From NCBI GenBank assembly GCA_900543715.1, contig UQSX01000069.1, positions 1 to 15,687 of the forward strand: DNA of 15,687 nucleotides. The letters are read 5' to 3'. The notes beneath the pieces are model-generated. The model was not told where the DNA came from, ran no database searches, and saw only the letters and a list, made by a program, of their open reading frames with translations. Source of the DNA: an uncultured Blautia sp. GTDB taxonomy: Bacteria; Bacillota; Clostridia; Lachnospirales; Lachnospiraceae. A program made the translations under genes and the position numbers. Below are positions 8,611 to 15,145 of this stretch, one piece after another; within the stretch, counting starts at the first letter, position 1; the number at the start of each line of letters is the position of its first letter.

Positions 8611-9462
8611 ATGTTTCAGTTTCAGAACAGAAAAGAAATGGAGGCCTTATCGGAGGCCCTGGAAAAACTGATAAACGGAGAGGCACCAGAGACAGCGGGA
8701 ATCAGCCAGGATACCCTGCCCTCCAAAGTCCGCAGCCAGATCCTCCGCCTGGGGGAAATCATGAAGGCAAAGGACCAGGCCCTGGGCAAAGAGAAGGAGG
8801 AGATCCGGGGAATGATCGCAGATACTGCCCATCAGCTTCGGACCCCTCTGGCAAATATGGAAAGCTATCTGGAACTTCTGGAAACTATGGACTGGGAGGA
8901 AAAAGAAAGGGAGAATTATCTTCTGGCACTGAGAGAATCCCAGGAGAAGATCCGGTTCCTCACAGAAGGGCTGATCAAAATGGCCAGGCTGGAAAGCCGG
9001 ATCATTCAGATCCGGAAGGAAGCCCGGAATCTTCAGGAAACCCTTCTGGAAAGTATCCTCCAGGTGAAAAAAGAGGCAGAGGAAAAACATATAGAGATCC
9101 GCCTGGAGATGAAGGAAGGAGAACAGGCGCCCCATGACCGGCAGTGGCTGGGAGAGGCGGTGTATAACCTTTTGGATAACAGTGTAAAATATTCGGAAGA
9201 GTATGGACAGATTCTGATGACCGTTGTGAGAAATGAGATGTTTACAGAGATCCGGGTCTGTGACTGGGGCAGAGGGATCGAAGAAGGAGAGGAGAATCTG
9301 GTCTTCGGAAGATTTTACCGGGGAAAAAATGTATCCGGGGAGAAAGGATTCGGCCTGGGCCTGTACCTGGCCCGGGAGATCGTCCACCAGCATGGAGGCT
9401 TTCTGAGGCTGAAACGTCAGGAGCCGGGTCTTTCCGTAAGCATCTATCTGCCGGAAGAATAA
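8611..9462 (+). CDS. Sensor histidine kinase without membrane segments
   Basis: This is the partner kinase of the preceding regulator, 283 aa. A dimerisation and phosphotransfer domain has the H-box AHQLRTPLANM with H74. The catalytic ATPase domain follows, with the N-box NLLDNSVKYS (N186, N190), the G1 box DWGRGI (D218) and the G2 box GFGLGLYLAREI (from G246). The first ~65 residues are charged and helical (many Glu, Lys, Gln) and no hydrophobic stretch long enough to span a membrane is present. Such kinases normally start with two transmembrane helices; here only 3 bp separate the gene from the regulator stop, so no hidden membrane region fits. GGAG (8599-8602) lies 8 nt before ATG 8611. 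It is probably cytoplasmic or attached through a partner, perhaps one of the neighbouring transporters. Confidence 0.93.
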   Translation: MFQFQNRKEMEALSEALEKLINGEAPETAGISQDTLPSKVRSQILRLGEIMKAKDQALGKEKEEIRGMIADTAHQLRTPLANMESYLELLETMDWEEKERENYLLALRESQEKIRFLTEGLIKMARLESRIIQIRKEARNLQETLLESILQVKKEAEEKHIEIRLEMKEGEQAPHDRQWLGEAVYNLLDNSVKYSEEYGQILMTVVRNEMFTEIRVCDWGRGIEEGEENLVFGRFYRGKNVSGEKGFGLGLYLAREIVHQHGGFLRLKRQEPGLSVSIYLPEE

Positions 9463-9478
9463 GGAAAAGTTTTATGGC

Positions 9479-9511
9479 TGTAAGGAGTTTGTAAGTATTC
9501 CCTGATAGACT
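9479..9511 (+). promoter_or_regulatory. Candidate response-regulator box and promoter of the FtsX-type ABC operon
   Basis: TGTAAG occurs at 9479-9484 and again at 9490-9495, an 11-bp period as in PhoB/OmpR tandem sites. Ten bp after the second copy comes TG-A-TAGACT (TG at 9503-9504, TAGACT at 9506-9511), an extended -10. The -35 position (AGGAGT) is poor. This geometry matches activator-dependent promoters of the PhoB type. The predicted start is near 9518, and a GGCAGC/GCTGCC stem (9521-9526 with 9549-9554) would lie in the leader. Confidence 0.5.
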
Positions 9512-9581
9512 GAAAACAAAGGCAGCGATACCATGGTTTTGCCAGACTGCTGCCATAGAAAAGAAACAGGGGGATACGGGT

Positions 9582-10244
9582 ATGGAAATTTTAAGAACAG
9601 AAAATCTGAAAAAAATCTATAAGACCCTGTCAGGGGAAGTCCGGGCCCTGGACGGGGTTTCATTGTCTGTAGAAGAAGGAGAATTTGCAGCTATTGCAGG
9701 CTCTTCCGGAAGCGGCAAGACTACCCTTTTAAATATGCTGGGAGGTCTGGACTATCCTACCAGCGGGCAGGTCTTTATCAGGGGAAAAGCTCTGGGAGAA
9801 ATGAATACAGAGGAGCTGACGGTATTTCGCAGAAGGAACATCGGCTTTGTGTTCCAGACGTATAATCTCCTTCCCATACTGAATGTAAAGGAGAATATTA
9901 CCCTTCCCTTAAAGCTGGACGGGAGAAAGCCGGATACTGCCTTTCTGGAGGAGATCACGGACACCTTAAGGCTTCGGGAGAAACTTCTGGACATGCCGGG
10001 AATGCTTTCCGGAGGCCAGCAGCAGAGAGTGGCTATCGCCCGGGCTTTAAGCACCAAGCCGGCGGTGCTGCTCTGTGACGAGCCTACCGGGAACCTGGAT
10101 TCCAGGACCGGTATAGAGGTGGTGGGCCTTTTAAAAGCCAGTGCAGAAGCCTTTCATCAGACCATTCTATTAGTGACACACAACGAAGAGATTGCCCAGA
10201 TGGCAGACCGGATTATCCGGATCGAAGACGGAAAGGTAAGGTGA
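9582..10244 (+). CDS. ABC transporter ATP-binding protein, LolD/MacB type
   Basis: This is the 220-aa ATPase of an FtsX-family (type VII) ABC system. Walker A is GSSGSGKTT (40-48), the Q-loop glutamine lies in [10 protein letters not shown] (~92), the signature is LSGGQQQR (142-149), Walker B is AVLLCDEP (161-168), and the switch is H200 in LVTHN. The GNLDS D-loop and the short length are diagnostic of the LolD/MacB/BceA group. AGGGGG (9568-9573) lies 8 nt before ATG 9582. Its end touches the start of the permease gene, so the two form one complex. Family members use ATP for mechanotransmission on substrates at the membrane, for example detoxifying cell-wall-active peptides, rather than classic transport. 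Placement after a two-component system supports an envelope-stress or peptide-resistance role, as inference. Confidence 0.95.
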   Translation: MEILRTENLKKIYKTLSGEVRALDGVSLSVEEGEFAAIAGSSGSGKTTLLNMLGGLDYPTSGQVFIRGKALGEMNTEELTVFRRRNIGFVFQTYNLLPILNVKENITLPLKLDGRKPDTAFLEEITDTLRLREKLLDMPGMLSGGQQQRVAIARALSTKPAVLLCDEPTGNLDSRTGIEVVGLLKASAEAFHQTILLVTHNEEIAQMADRIIRIEDGKVR

Positions 10245-10249
10245 GGGGG

Positions 10250-12856
10250 ATGAGAAATAATAATCAGGAGATTGCCGCCCTTCTTGCCAGGGAAAGTTAT
10301 AACAGTAATAAGAGCCGGAACCGGATCCTGACTGCCGCTGTGGCCCTTACCGTTATGATGCTTTTCGGGGTTTTCAGTCTGGCAGTGGGGAAACTGGAAA
10401 CAGATATCCTTTTGTATATGCGGAACAGCGGCACAGCGGCCTCTACCACCCTGGAGCGGGGAAGCCAGGAGCAGCAGGAGGAAATAGAAGCTCTTCCCTA
10501 TATCAAGGCTGTAGGAAGCAGTGTATATATAGGAAATACAGAAGACTACAGCTGTGAAGTGCTGGATGAGACCGGCTGGGAGAAAATGACGGCTCCTGCC
10601 TATTCGGATATCCATGGGGAATATCCCCAAAAGACAGAAGAGATCATGCTTCCTGTCCGGGCTCTGGAAGCGATAGGGATCCATGAGCCAGAGCTTGGTA
10701 TGGAAATCCCAGCCGGCATTAACCTTCCAGGGGGAGAAAAACTGGAGAAGACCTTTATCCTGTCCGGATATTATACAGACTACCGGGATCCTGCTATATA
10801 CAGGCCGTCAGGCTATTTTTCCCAGGAATTTCTCCAGGGTCTGACCATGGAGAAAGAGGAAAACACCACTCTTCTCATTCAGCAGAAGGATAACATTGAT
10901 GATGAAGCCATTGAGGACATGCTGTACCGGGACGTGGAAATGCGGGATGACAGCCAGCAGTTTTTCGGAGGGATTTCATTTTACAGGCAGTCTGTCTATG
11001 ATCTGGCCGGAGGCTTTGATACGGCTGTCCTTATGGCTGGGCTGATCCTGTTTGGAGCGGCCATGCTCCTTTATAATGTCATGTACATTTCTCTTAGCCG
11101 GGATATCCGGCAGTACGGGCTGCTGAAAACCATGGGAACTACGAAAAAACAGTTGAGGTCTATTGTTCTCCGTCAGACCGGCAGGATCCTGGCTGGAGGC
11201 TGTGTGGTTGGAGGGGCAGCAGGAATCCTGATCACTGTAACGGTAATCCCCCGGCTCCTTACCGGAATGTATCTGCAGGGGAGGGGAGAAGCTTCTGCAA
11301 TGATCGCCTTCCGCCCCTGGATCCTGGTCCTGGCCGTTGTTTTCGGGGGACTTGTGACTCTGCTAAGTTCTCTCTGGGCCATGAACCGGGTAGTAAAGAT
11401 GTCGCCGGTGGAAGCGGTAAAATATACCGGCCAGAAAGAAAAGTATCCGGAAAAAACAGGAATCCGTAAAAGAAAAAAGAAAGGGGCGGGCAGAAACCCG
11501 AAAAAATCTGATCCTGAAAAGACATGGGGATATTCCGGAGGAATCCTGACTATGGCCTGGAGGAATCTTTTCCGGTTTAAAAAGCGTTTTGTCCTTACCC
11601 TCCTTTCCCTGGGCCTGGGGATCCTGATCTCTCTGGGGGCTGTGGTCCTTTCCACAGGAACAGATCAGACCAATAAGATTAACCAGAGTCGTCCGGATTT
11701 CAAGATTGACTGTCATATGAACGCAAATATCGTAGAGGAGTATCCGGCAGACCAGGTGTTCTTTTCACCGAAACTGAGAGACGAGATTGTTAGCCTGAAA
11801 GGGGTGACGGATAATGATACCGCCTGGGGCGGCTACGGAAAAGTGGATTTAAGAGAGGAGGCCCTTCAGGTGTATACGGCAGATATGGAGGACCGGAACC
11901 GGAATTATGGAGTTGTGATCCAGGTAGTCAGTGACCAGTGGCTGGAGGATCTGGAAAAGTTAAAAGAGGAAAAAGGGCTGTATGTGGATCCGGAAAGTGT
12001 CCGTCAGGGTGAAGGGATGATTCTTTTCCATACCCACCTGCTTTCCAGGATCCAGGAGGAAAAAGGCAGGGAAGATATGGGAAAAGAATTCCAGATTACA
12101 GATATGGCAGGAGAGCATTCTACAATTATGAAGTTTGCTGGATATCTGGATTCCTATGAGAAAGGCCTGGAACGGATGGCAACTACCTGGAATGGAGGGG
12201 GTATTTTTTACTTTCTAATAAGTGAAGAGGGATTTCAGAAATTAGGTCTGACAGAACAGATCTTCCGGGTAGATCTGGAGGTAGAAGAGGAACAAGAGCC
12301 ATTGCTGAAAGCAGAGCTGGCAGGTATCATTTCCCGGTATAACCGGGAAAGGGGAAATGTGGCACAGGGAACAGAACTCATGATGAGTTCCGATATGTTA
12401 ACTTTGGATGCAAAGTCCGATGAGCTGGCGGCAGCGAGAGACTATATCACTTCCAGCAGGATTGTCATGGGAGCTCTGTGCGCCCTTCTTCTCATGATGG
12501 GAATTGCTAATTATTTCAATGTGACCATGACCAGCCTGGCTATGCGCAGACGGGAGCTGGCAGTACTGGAAAGCCTGGGCTTTACCAGAAGACAGCTTCG
12601 GAAAATGCTCCTTCTGGAGGGAATCTTCACTGCGCTCCTTGTTACCCTGGGCGTGGTGACTATTGGAAGTTTTCTTTTGTGGGTGGAAGGGATTCTCATA
12701 AAACAAAGGCTTGCATACTTTGTTTTCCAATATCCGGCGCTGCTTCTGGTACTCTGTCTGGGGCTTCTGTTTTTCCTCTGTGGGGCGCTGCCCCTGTCTA
12801 TGTACAGGAAGACGGAAAAACAGCCGGTGGTGGAGCGGCTGAAGGTAATGGAATAA
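10250..12856 (+). CDS. FtsX-family ABC transporter permease, two FtsX units
   Basis: This is an 868-aa membrane permease partnered with the preceding ATPase. The predicted layout is TM1 ~26-47, a first extracellular domain ~48-255, TM2-4 (~259-281, 313-337, 357-378), a basic cytoplasmic linker with RKRKKKGAGRNPKK (~407-420), TM5 ~447-468, a second extracellular domain ~470-735, and TM6-8 (~738-758, 787-812, 828-848). Each half ends in an FtsX domain: SLSRDIRQYGLLKTMGTTKKQL and SLAMRRRELAVLESLGFTRRQL are the equivalent segments. This is a duplicated FtsX plan, with 8 rather than the 10 TMs of BceB. The start is uncertain: ATG 10250 has AAGGTGA 5 nt upstream, while GTG 10241 overlaps the ATPase stop and would add 3 residues. 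The substrate is unknown. Confidence 0.92.
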   Translation: MRNNNQEIAALLARESYNSNKSRNRILTAAVALTVMMLFGVFSLAVGKLETDILLYMRNSGTAASTTLERGSQEQQEEIEALPYIKAVGSSVYIGNTEDYSCEVLDETGWEKMTAPAYSDIHGEYPQKTEEIMLPVRALEAIGIHEPELGMEIPAGINLPGGEKLEKTFILSGYYTDYRDPAIYRPSGYFSQEFLQGLTMEKEENTTLLIQQKDNIDDEAIEDMLYRDVEMRDDSQQFFGGISFYRQSVYDLAGGFDTAVLMAGLILFGAAMLLYNVMYISLSRDIRQYGLLKTMGTTKKQLRSIVLRQTGRILAGGCVVGGAAGILITVTVIPRLLTGMYLQGRGEASAMIAFRPWILVLAVVFGGLVTLLSSLWAMNRVVKMSPVEAVKYTGQKEKYPEKTGIRKRKKKGAGRNPKKSDPEKTWGYSGGILTMAWRNLFRFKKRFVLTLLSLGLGILISLGAVVLSTGTDQTNKINQSRPDFKIDCHMNANIVEEYPADQVFFSPKLRDEIVSLKGVTDNDTAWGGYGKVDLREEALQVYTADMEDRNRNYGVVIQVVSDQWLEDLEKLKEEKGLYVDPESVRQGEGMILFHTHLLSRIQEEKGREDMGKEFQITDMAGEHSTIMKFAGYLDSYEKGLERMATTWNGGGIFYFLISEEGFQKLGLTEQIFRVDLEVEEEQEPLLKAELAGIISRYNRERGNVAQGTELMMSSDMLTLDAKSDELAAARDYITSSRIVMGALCALLLMMGIANYFNVTMTSLAMRRRELAVLESLGFTRRQLRKMLLLEGIFTALLVTLGVVTIGSFLLWVEGILIKQRLAYFVFQYPALLLVLCLGLLFFLCGALPLSMYRKTEKQPVVERLKVME

Positions 12857-12864
12857 GAGAGACA

Positions 12865-12933
12865 AAAAGAGACCATTTCATAAAATCCGGGGCCTTATAT
12901 AAAAAGGCAGGGTTTTAAGAAATGGTCTCTTTT
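12865..12933. terminator. Long nested bidirectional terminator
   Basis: A perfect 15-bp outer stem (12865-12879 with 12919-12933) encloses a second stem TAAAATCC/GGGTTTTA (12881-12888 with 12910-12917, one G-T pair) and a third, GCCTT/AAGGC. The outer stem ends in TTTT on the plus strand and in TTTTT on the minus strand, so it can end both the FtsX permease transcript and the convergent oxidoreductase transcript. The 39 bp from 12934 to 12972 hold nothing further. Confidence 0.85.
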
Positions 12934-12972
12934 ATAACAATATATGATTTCCAGAGGGCGGTATATATTATC

Positions 12973-14586
12973 TTAGATGTATTTGTAGATGGTTGCCTTT
13001 ACCGCTCCTTTTCCGGCGATCATTTCCCGGAAAAATCCTTCGATCTTTTCTCCCAGGCCGTTTTTATAAAGGTCTGTAAAGAAAATTTTCTCGTTGGAGA
13101 GGATAGGTTTTAACTGGTCTTTGAGAGTTTCCGGCTTTCCGATGACAATATCCTGGAAAGCCCGGGTGAGTTCTTCTGCCATGGGATCAGGGGCCAGGGT
13201 GTAGGAATTTCCCTGGTCGTCCACACCCAGCATATATCTGAACCATCCTGCAATACCCAGGGGAATAGCGGTAAGTCTTTCGGCACTGCCGTATTTGGCG
13301 GTATAAGCTTTGACAGTTTCTCCGAAGCGGACTCCAAGGCCCTGAGACTCATCTGTGACAATACGCAGGTTGGTGTCCAGAAGATATTCATTTACAAAGC
13401 GAAGCTGGAACAGCTCATCTGCAAAATCTTTTGGGCTCAGGATACCAGGATCCGGCACCATAGGCATACCCTCGTCATACGCTACCATTTTTGCTAGTTT
13501 CATCAGCTTTGGATCGTGATTGATCAATGTGGCAAAGTATTCTTCTCCCAGAAGTACTCCAAGGGGAGCAACTGCAGAGTGGACCGGATTTAACAGAGCA
13601 GTGACTTTCATACGCTCGGCTTTATTCACTGTATCCCGGCTTCCCAGATAGACGCCTTTTCCTTTTTCAAGAGCCGGACGCCCATTGGGAAAATGATCCT
13701 CAATGACCAGATACTGGGGATCTTCTCCATTTACAAATGGTGCGATGTAGGTTCTTTTAGAAGTTTCTACTGGCTCCATATCTTCCACGCCCAGAGCCTT
13801 CAGATCAGCGGCAATGACCGGATTGGGACGGGGTGTGATCTTATCGATCATAGTCCAGGGGAAGGAGACTTTATCTTCATTTTCCACATAGTCGGCAAAT
13901 CCCTGATCTACATACCCTCTTTTCAGCCATTCCTCTGTCATGGTCAGCACAGAACTGCGGAGGAGGCTGCCGTTTTGTGAACAGTTGTCCATAGACACCA
14001 GGGCAAGAGGCGTACCGCCTTTTTTGTACCGTTCCAGAAGCATGGATGTAACTATGGCCATGGCCCCTGTGGCTCTGTCGGGCCCATGATCAATGTCTGC
14101 CTGGACATAAGGAAGGTATTTCCCCTCTGCGTTGGTCAGGGCATAGCCTTTTTCCGTGATGGTGAAGGACACCAGCTGCAAAGATGGGGAAACAAAAATT
14201 TCTTTCAGACGGTTCCACTGTTCCGGATCTGTACTCTGTGCTTTTACGGCCTCCCCAAAAGCTCCAAGAACTTTGTAATCTCTGGTTCCGTCTGTATTCA
14301 GGACAACACTGAGGCCCAGATTATCGAAGGGACGATAGATCTTGTCCACTACATCATAGTCAAAAGTTTCTACACAAGTGAGAGCCGTGTCCAGTTCTCT
14401 GTTTTCCAGCAGTCCGTCAGCGATACTGCCGATGAAAATACGGAAAATATTGCCAATCCCCAAATGGGCCCATCTGGGAGCTGTCTGTGCTTTTTTTGCT
14501 GCGTTTTCTACATCATAACCGGGGAGGGCGATGCCGGCGGCTTCCCATTCCCCTTTGTTTTTGAGTCCTTCCAGTGAAAGCTTCAT
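12973..14586 (-). CDS. Mannitol dehydrogenase-family oxidoreductase, fructuronate reductase-like
   Basis: This is a 537-aa NAD(P)-dependent polyol/uronate dehydrogenase. The N-terminal Rossmann fold includes AHLGIGNIFRIF, the family dinucleotide motif. The MDNCSQNG segment and the catalytic region KVTALLNPVHSAVAPLG follow, where K327, N333 and H336 correspond to the Lys/Asn/His catalytic set of the family. Members of this length in Clostridia are usually annotated as D-mannonate oxidoreductase (UxuB, fructuronate to mannonate) or mannitol dehydrogenase family. ATG 14586 is preferred over an upstream in-frame TTG (14601) because GGAGG (14599-14595) lies 8 nt before it. No other uronate or polyol gene (uxuA, uxaC, kdgK, transporter) is next to it, so the substrate cannot be fixed from context. 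Confidence 0.87.
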   Translation of the reverse strand: MKLSLEGLKNKGEWEAAGIALPGYDVENAAKKAQTAPRWAHLGIGNIFRIFIGSIADGLLENRELDTALTCVETFDYDVVDKIYRPFDNLGLSVVLNTDGTRDYKVLGAFGEAVKAQSTDPEQWNRLKEIFVSPSLQLVSFTITEKGYALTNAEGKYLPYVQADIDHGPDRATGAMAIVTSMLLERYKKGGTPLALVSMDNCSQNGSLLRSSVLTMTEEWLKRGYVDQGFADYVENEDKVSFPWTMIDKITPRPNPVIAADLKALGVEDMEPVETSKRTYIAPFVNGEDPQYLVIEDHFPNGRPALEKGKGVYLGSRDTVNKAERMKVTALLNPVHSAVAPLGVLLGEEYFATLINHDPKLMKLAKMVAYDEGMPMVPDPGILSPKDFADELFQLRFVNEYLLDTNLRIVTDESQGLGVRFGETVKAYTAKYGSAERLTAIPLGIAGWFRYMLGVDDQGNSYTLAPDPMAEELTRAFQDIVIGKPETLKDQLKPILSNEKIFFTDLYKNGLGEKIEGFFREMIAGKGAVKATIYKYI

Positions 14587-14612
14587 CTCTTTTTCCTCCA
14601 ATCTGTCTTTTC

Positions 14613-14641
14613 CTGTATACGCAGTACAGAAGTTGTGTTAA
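14613..14641 (-). promoter_or_regulatory. Candidate promoter and operator for the oxidoreductase gene
   Basis: On the minus strand TTAACA (14641-14636) and TATACA (14619-14614) are 16 nt apart. The dyad CTGTA (14613-14617) / TACAG (14625-14629) with a 7-bp spacer covers the -10, so a repressor bound there would block it. The start would fall near 14607, giving a very short leader. A second weaker -10 (TATCAT, 14651-14646) is also present. Confidence 0.4.
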
Positions 14642-14713
14642 GTGTATGATAGCACAAAATGTGGAGGAAATATATAGCAACTGTTCAGCCAAAGTAAGGG
14701 CGTTAGTGCAGTT

Positions 14714-14932
14714 TTGCGAATAGTGGGGGCGGAACTGTTGCAATATATAAGAATCAACCGGGTGGAGGAGCACTGTGCAGTTGCCTTTAATCATGGAATA
14801 TATGATGTCACAGGACGGATATCGGGGAAAAATTTTCATATCGCCAGCCCACGGGAGATAAGCTTTATGAAGAAAAATTATATCCCGCAGTTTAATACAG
14901 AAAAACTTGAGAGATACCTGAAAATGTTATGA
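14714..14932 (+). CDS. Unrecognised short reading frame, possibly a gene remnant
   Basis: The frame is open from 14678 and ends with TGA at 14930-14932; the first near-cognate start is TTG 14714 (72 aa), followed by GTG 14723. No convincing ribosome binding site precedes either. The product is soluble, with a mixed sequence (ELLQYIRINRVEEH, then HGIYDVTGRISGKNF, then a Lys/Tyr-rich tail ending YLKML). I do not recognise a family. A strong terminator follows 18 nt after the stop, which suggests that the 3' end of a real transcription unit survives here and that the 5' part may have been deleted. It diverges from the oxidoreductase gene. It could also be an intact small gene with a weak start. 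Confidence 0.3.
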   Translation: MRIVGAELLQYIRINRVEEHCAVAFNHGIYDVTGRISGKNFHIASPREISFMKKNYIPQFNTEKLERYLKML

Positions 14933-14950
14933 TCTTTATATTTCAATGGG

Positions 14951-14993
14951 AATCCTGTATTCTTTGTGAATGGACAAAGAATACAGGATTTTT
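14951..14993 (+). terminator. Intrinsic terminator after the orphan frame
   Basis: A perfect 17-bp stem (14951-14967 with 14974-14990), starting AATCCTGTATT, has a 6-nt GAATGG loop and runs into a T5 tract (14989-14993). It is a textbook rho-independent terminator reading in the plus direction. Confidence 0.9.
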
Positions 14994-15031
14994 CTATGGG
15001 GAAGTATGGGAAGACTGAAAAAATACGATGG

Positions 15032-15057
15032 CAGACCAGGTAAGGGTCTGTTATAAT
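15032..15057 (+). promoter_or_regulatory. Promoter and dyad upstream of the methyltransferase gene
   Basis: An extended -10 TG-T-TATAAT (TATAAT at 15052-15057) is present, without a good -35. The inverted repeat CAGACC (15032-15037) / GGTCTG (15045-15050), spacer 7 bp, occupies the -35/-10 spacer and ends 1 bp before the -10, an operator-like position. The start would be near 15064, giving a leader of about 80 nt. Confidence 0.5.
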
Positions 15058-15145
15058 GGACTTAGCGGCAGAAATTCCTGAAAATAGCAGGATAGAGAAA
15101 ATACAGAAGTTTATGAAAGCAGATATAAGAAAGGGGCTGTTTATA

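Noticed and set aside
8647..9393. 248-codon minus-strand frame opposite the histidine kinase
   Set aside because: It is a shadow of the kinase gene, whose H, N and G boxes are all intact on the plus strand; the antisense product is rich in Phe, Leu and Pro without motifs.
10157..10684. 175-codon minus-strand frame across the ATPase/permease junction
   Set aside because: It overlaps two well-supported plus-strand genes and has no recognisable domain or ribosome binding site.
14671..14749. Inverted repeat TATATA-GCAAC / GTTGC-AATATATA as a mobile-element end
   Set aside because: The arms match only over five bases plus an offset AT run, with no transposase or target duplication nearby.
14714..14932. 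LytTR-type DNA-binding domain in the orphan frame
   Set aside because: The beta-strand pattern in the first half is loosely similar, but the conserved C-terminal positions of LytTR domains are not recognisable, so no family was assigned.
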